A stretch of DNA of 7,798 bases. Origin: Streptococcus sp. (GTDB lineage Bacteria > Bacillota > Bacilli > Lactobacillales > Streptococcaceae). The notes under the pieces are model-generated. The model was not told the DNA's origin. It was given only the letters and a program-made list of their open reading frames with translations, and made no database searches. This document shows, one piece after another, positions 5,274-7,798 of the stretch. The translations under genes were made by a program, and so were the position numbers. Location of the stretch: NCBI GenBank assembly GCA_030825825.1, contig JAPJPE010000054.1, forward strand, positions 1 to 7,798, in the 5' to 3' direction. The number at the start of each line of letters is the position of its first letter. The first letter of the stretch is position 1.

Positions 5274-5789
5274 ATGAAAATTATTTTTATCCGTCACGGG
5301 GAGCCAAATTACCGTGAGTTAGAGGAGCGTTCCTATACTGGATTCGGGATAGATTTGGCACCCTTATCTGAGAAAGGAAGACAACAAGCTCAGGAACTTT
5401 GCAAAAATCCTTTGTTTGGCTCAGCTGATATCCTGGTGTCTTCTGCAGTGACGCGAGCTTTAGAAACGGCTTTTTATGTATCCTGTGCTACTGGCCTTCC
5501 TTTGAGGGTAGAGCCATTATTGCATGAATGGCAGGTTTATGAAACAGGTATAGAGAACTTTGAAACAGCTAGATGTCTGTTTTTAGAAAACAAGGGGGAG
5601 TTGCTCCCAAATTCTCCTGTTCAATATGAGACAGCTGTAGAGATGAAGTCTCGTTTTCTAGAATGCATGGCTAAGTATCGGGAACATCAAACTGTGGTAG
5701 TTGTAGCCCATCGCATGCTCATGCGCCAGTTTGTGCCAAATGAGAAGATTGATTTTTGCCAAGTGATTGAGTGTGAGATAGAGATTTAG
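5274..5789 (+). CDS. Histidine phosphatase family protein, second copy (HP2)
   Basis: A 171-aa histidine phosphatase superfamily protein and, from memory, the version normally found between dut and radA in S. pneumoniae. RHGE (R7, H8), R61 in SSAVTRALETA, E85 in LHEW and H146 in VAHRMLMRQ are present. The Gly that usually follows the second catalytic His is Arg here (HR rather than HG as in HP1), which may alter activity or substrate. GGGG (5262-5265) lies 8 nt upstream of the ATG. It follows the hydrolase remnant by 21 bases and runs into the radA ribosome site. No good promoter is seen directly upstream, so it depends on operon transcription. The substrate is unknown. Confidence 0.9.
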   Translation: MKIIFIRHGEPNYRELEERSYTGFGIDLAPLSEKGRQQAQELCKNPLFGSADILVSSAVTRALETAFYVSCATGLPLRVEPLLHEWQVYETGIENFETARCLFLENKGELLPNSPVQYETAVEMKSRFLECMAKYREHQTVVVVAHRMLMRQFVPNEKIDFCQVIECEIEI

Positions 5790-5876
5790 AAAGAGGTTTA
5801 TCATCGCTAAGAAAAAAACGACATTTATTTGTCAAAATTGTGCCTACAATTCACCCAAATACCTAGGGCGCTGTCC
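5715..5876 (+). repeat. Direct repeat A: HP 3' end plus radA 5' end, second copy
   Basis: Partner of 4807-4968 (160 of 162 bases identical, 117 bp perfect at 5760-5876). It covers the end of HP2, its stop, the radA ribosome site AAGAGG (5791-5796) and the zinc-finger codons of the complete radA. Confidence 0.93.
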
Positions 5877-7164
5877 TAACTGTGGTTCTTGGTCTTCCTT
5901 TGTGGAGGAAGTCGAAGTTGCAGAAGTTAAGAATGCCCGGGTATCCTTGACAGGTGAAAAGACCAAACCCATGAAATTGGCGGATGTGACCTCCATCAAT
6001 GTCCATCGTACCAAGACCGAGATGGAAGAATTTAACCGCGTCCTTGGGGGCGGTGTGGTCCCAGGAAGTCTGGTCCTGATTGGTGGTGATCCAGGGATTG
6101 GGAAATCGACCCTCCTCCTTCAAGTCTCAACTCAACTATCTCAAGTGGGAACGGTTCTCTACGTTAGTGGCGAGGAGTCTGCCCAGCAGATCAAGTTACG
6201 GGCAGAGCGCTTGGGGGATATCGACAGTGAGTTTTATCTCTATGCCGAGACCAATATGCAAAGCGTGCGAGCAGAAGTGGAACGCATCCAACCAGACTTT
6301 CTTATCATCGACTCTATTCAGACCATTATGTCTCCGGAGATTTCAGGAGTACAGGGATCGGTTTCTCAGGTGCGGGAAGTGACGGCAGAGCTCATGCAGC
6401 TAGCCAAGACCAATAACATCGCCATCTTCATCGTCGGACATGTGACCAAGGAAGGAACCTTGGCGGGCCCGCGTATGTTGGAGCACATGGTGGATACGGT
6501 GCTCTACTTTGAGGGGGAGCGCCACCATACCTTCCGGATTCTGAGAGCGGTCAAGAACCGCTTTGGCTCCACCAATGAGATTGGGATCTTCGAGATGCAA
6601 TCAGGTGGGCTGGTCGAAGTTCTTAATCCGAGTCAGGTCTTTCTAGAGGAACGCTTGGATGGGGCGACGGGTTCTTCTATCGTGGTCACCATGGAGGGGA
6701 CGCGTCCAATTCTTGCAGAAGTACAGGCCCTGGTGACTCCGACCATGTTTGGGAATGCTAAGCGGACGACGACGGGACTTGATTTTAATCGAGCTAGCCT
6801 CATCATGGCAGTGCTAGAAAAACGTGCCGGCTTGCTCCTTCAAAATCAGGATGCCTACCTCAAGTCTGCAGGTGGTGTCAAACTAGATGAGCCTGCTATC
6901 GACCTGGCCGTAGCAGTAGCAATTGCCTCGAGCTATAAGGACAAGCCAACCAACCCGCAGGAATGTTTTGTAGGGGAGCTGGGCTTGACAGGAGAAATCC
7001 GTCGGGTTAGCAGGATTGAGCAACGGATCAATGAAGCGGCTAAGCTCGGTTTTACCAAGATTTATGTTCCGAAAAACTCTCTGACTGGGATCACGACACC
7101 ATCGGGGATCCAAGTCATCGGTGTGACGACACTAAGTGAAGTCCTAAAAAAAGTATTTCAATAG
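5800..7164 (+). CDS. radA: DNA repair / branch-migration ATPase RadA (Sms)
   Basis: RadA is a DnaB-like hexameric ATPase that works with RecA to extend D-loops in recombination, repair and natural transformation. From ATC 5800 the product is 454 aa (453 from ATC 5803), matching the usual ~450-460. A C4 zinc finger (CQNC and CPNC, residues ~12-30) is followed by Walker A GDPGIGKST (~96-104), Walker B LIIDS (~168-172), the RadA motif KNRFG (~252-256) and a Lon-protease-like C-terminal domain. The frame has a TAG at 5779-5781 and no ATG, GTG or TTG between it and the zinc finger. The first canonical start is GTG 5902, which would give 420 aa without the zinc finger. AAGAGG lies 3 nt before the first ATC and 6 nt before the second, so an AUC start is likely. 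It is the last gene of the competence operon and ends at a terminator. Confidence 0.95.
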   Translation: MIAKKKTTFICQNCAYNSPKYLGRCPNCGSWSSFVEEVEVAEVKNARVSLTGEKTKPMKLADVTSINVHRTKTEMEEFNRVLGGGVVPGSLVLIGGDPGIGKSTLLLQVSTQLSQVGTVLYVSGEESAQQIKLRAERLGDIDSEFYLYAETNMQSVRAEVERIQPDFLIIDSIQTIMSPEISGVQGSVSQVREVTAELMQLAKTNNIAIFIVGHVTKEGTLAGPRMLEHMVDTVLYFEGERHHTFRILRAVKNRFGSTNEIGIFEMQSGGLVEVLNPSQVFLEERLDGATGSSIVVTMEGTRPILAEVQALVTPTMFGNAKRTTTGLDFNRASLIMAVLEKRAGLLLQNQDAYLKSAGGVKLDEPAIDLAVAVAIASSYKDKPTNPQECFVGELGLTGEIRRVSRIEQRINEAAKLGFTKIYVPKNSLTGITTPSGIQVIGVTTLSEVLKKVFQ

Positions 7165-7167
7165 AAG

Positions 7168-7202
7168 AAAAGGTGCTAAATGGAAAAGTTTAGAGCCTTT
7201 TT
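7168..7202 (+). terminator. Intrinsic terminator after radA
   Basis: Four bases past the radA stop, 7168-7180 and 7189-7201 form a 13-position stem (AAAAGGTGCTAAA against TTTAGAGCCTTTT) with one T-G wobble and one G-A mismatch and an eight-base loop. The arm ends in TTTTT (7198-7202). The A and T flanks make it potentially bidirectional. It separates the dut-radA operon from the carbonic anhydrase gene. Confidence 0.75.
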
Positions 7203-7231
7203 CCGATGTGACAAATACATGCAGATAGCAC

Positions 7232-7260
7232 CTGACAGAAAAGAGAGGATATGGTAAAAT
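7232..7260 (+). promoter_or_regulatory. Sigma-A promoter of the carbonic anhydrase gene
   Basis: CTGACA (7232-7237, five of six to TTGACA) and TAAAAT (7255-7260) are spaced by exactly 17 nt, and the -10 is extended by TGG (7252-7254). Transcription would start near 7267, leaving a ~33-nt leader that contains the ribosome site AAAGGAG (7288-7294). The gene is thus expressed independently of the competence operon. Confidence 0.78.
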
Positions 7261-7299
7261 AATAGATGGTTTGAATTTCAAAGGAATAAAGGAGAGACC

Positions 7300-7794
7300 G
7301 TGTCTTATTTTGATAATTTTTTAACAGCCAACCAAGCTTATGTGGCGTTGCATGGAGACCTCCGTCTACCGATTAAGCCAAAAACACAAGTCGCCATCGT
7401 GACCTGTATGGATTCCCGTCTTCACGTGGCGCCTGCACTAGGTCTGGCTCTTGGAGATGCCCATATTTTGCGGAATGCTGGAGGGCGCGTGACTGATGAT
7501 ATGATCCGCTCCTTGGTTATCTCCCAGCAGCAAATGGGAACCCGTGAAATTGTCGTCTTGCACCACACAGACTGTGGGGCACAAACCTTTGAAAACGAAG
7601 GTTTCCGGCAGCATCTCAAGAAAGAGCTGGGAGTAGATGTGGGAGATCGCGATTTCCTCCCCTTTCAAGACATTGAAGAAAGTGTCCGCGAGGATATGAA
7701 GCTTCTCAAGGCTTCCCCTTTGATTCCAGAGGATGTCATTATCTCAGGAGCTGTGTATGATGTGGATACCGGATTGATCTCCGAAGTGAAATAA
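7300..7794 (+). CDS. Beta-class carbonic anhydrase
   Basis: Interconverts CO2 and bicarbonate in the cytoplasm, supplying bicarbonate for carboxylation reactions; in S. pneumoniae the homologue is needed for growth in CO2-poor air. The 164-aa product carries the beta-class zinc site: C36 with D38 and R40 in TCMDSR, then H89 and C92 in HHTDC. LRNAGGRVTDDMIRSL and SGAVYDVDTGL also match small bacterial beta-carbonic anhydrases. The start is GTG 7300, with AAAGGAGAG five bases upstream. Length is normal and the TAA at 7792-7794 lies inside the window, so the gene is complete. It has its own promoter and lies behind the radA terminator. In S. pneumoniae the same gene follows radA, so order is conserved here. 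Confidence 0.95.
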   Translation: MSYFDNFLTANQAYVALHGDLRLPIKPKTQVAIVTCMDSRLHVAPALGLALGDAHILRNAGGRVTDDMIRSLVISQQQMGTREIVVLHHTDCGAQTFENEGFRQHLKKELGVDVGDRDFLPFQDIEESVREDMKLLKASPLIPEDVIISGAVYDVDTGLISEVK

Positions 7795-7798
7795 AATA

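Noticed and set aside
1..7798. CRISPR array, tRNA, rRNA or phage genes
   Set aside because: No regularly spaced short repeats, tRNA-like cloverleaf or rRNA sequence was seen; the dUTPase matches chromosomal streptococcal Dut in context.

Overview
The window looks like part of a mitis-group Streptococcus chromosome (S. pneumoniae / S. mitis / S. oralis relatives). This rests on the gene order dut - histidine phosphatase - radA - beta-carbonic anhydrase, an intact streptococcal competence (cin/com) box TACGAATA ahead of dut, a pneumococcal-type ISL3-family (IS1167-like) transposase tail at the left edge, and an LPXTG surface protein. Species cannot be fixed from the sequence alone.

Left half (1-3890), accessory. 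The last ~40 codons and right terminal inverted repeat of an ISL3-family insertion sequence (+ strand) lie only a few bases beyond the stop codon of a large cell-wall-anchored adhesin gene on the - strand (163-3456, 1097 aa). The adhesin has a signal peptide, a Cna-type N-terminal adhesive region, one SpaA/CnaB-like domain, two FctA/pilin-type domains, three near-identical SpaA/CnaB repeats, a Pro-rich wall spacer and an LPSTG sorting signal. A strong - strand terminator sits inside the transposase 3' end and is the only visible terminator for the adhesin gene. The divergent intergenic region (3457-3890) holds the adhesin promoter, several AT-rich palindromes in its long 5' leader, and the two dut promoters.

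Right half (3891-7798), housekeeping and competence. A probable operon runs dut - HP1 - [radA 5' fragment] - [cysteine-hydrolase remnant] - HP2 - radA and ends at a hairpin terminator at 7168-7202. Its upstream region carries a ComX/sigma-X box and a separate extended -10 sigma-A promoter, so dUTPase, two histidine phosphatases and RadA (branch migration during transformation and repair) should be induced in competence and also expressed basally. A beta-carbonic anhydrase gene follows with its own promoter.

The most unusual part is 4342-5900. Two diverged histidine-phosphatase genes share an almost identical 3' end plus radA 5' end (117 bp perfect, offset exactly 908 bp). Between them lie a truncated radA zinc-finger segment ending at a 7-G tract and a headless, tailless isochorismatase-like remnant. 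This reads as a recombination mosaic of alleles from different streptococcal lineages inside a competence operon, and it could collapse by a 908-bp deletion. radA itself has no canonical start codon upstream of its zinc finger in either copy, which points to an AUC start.
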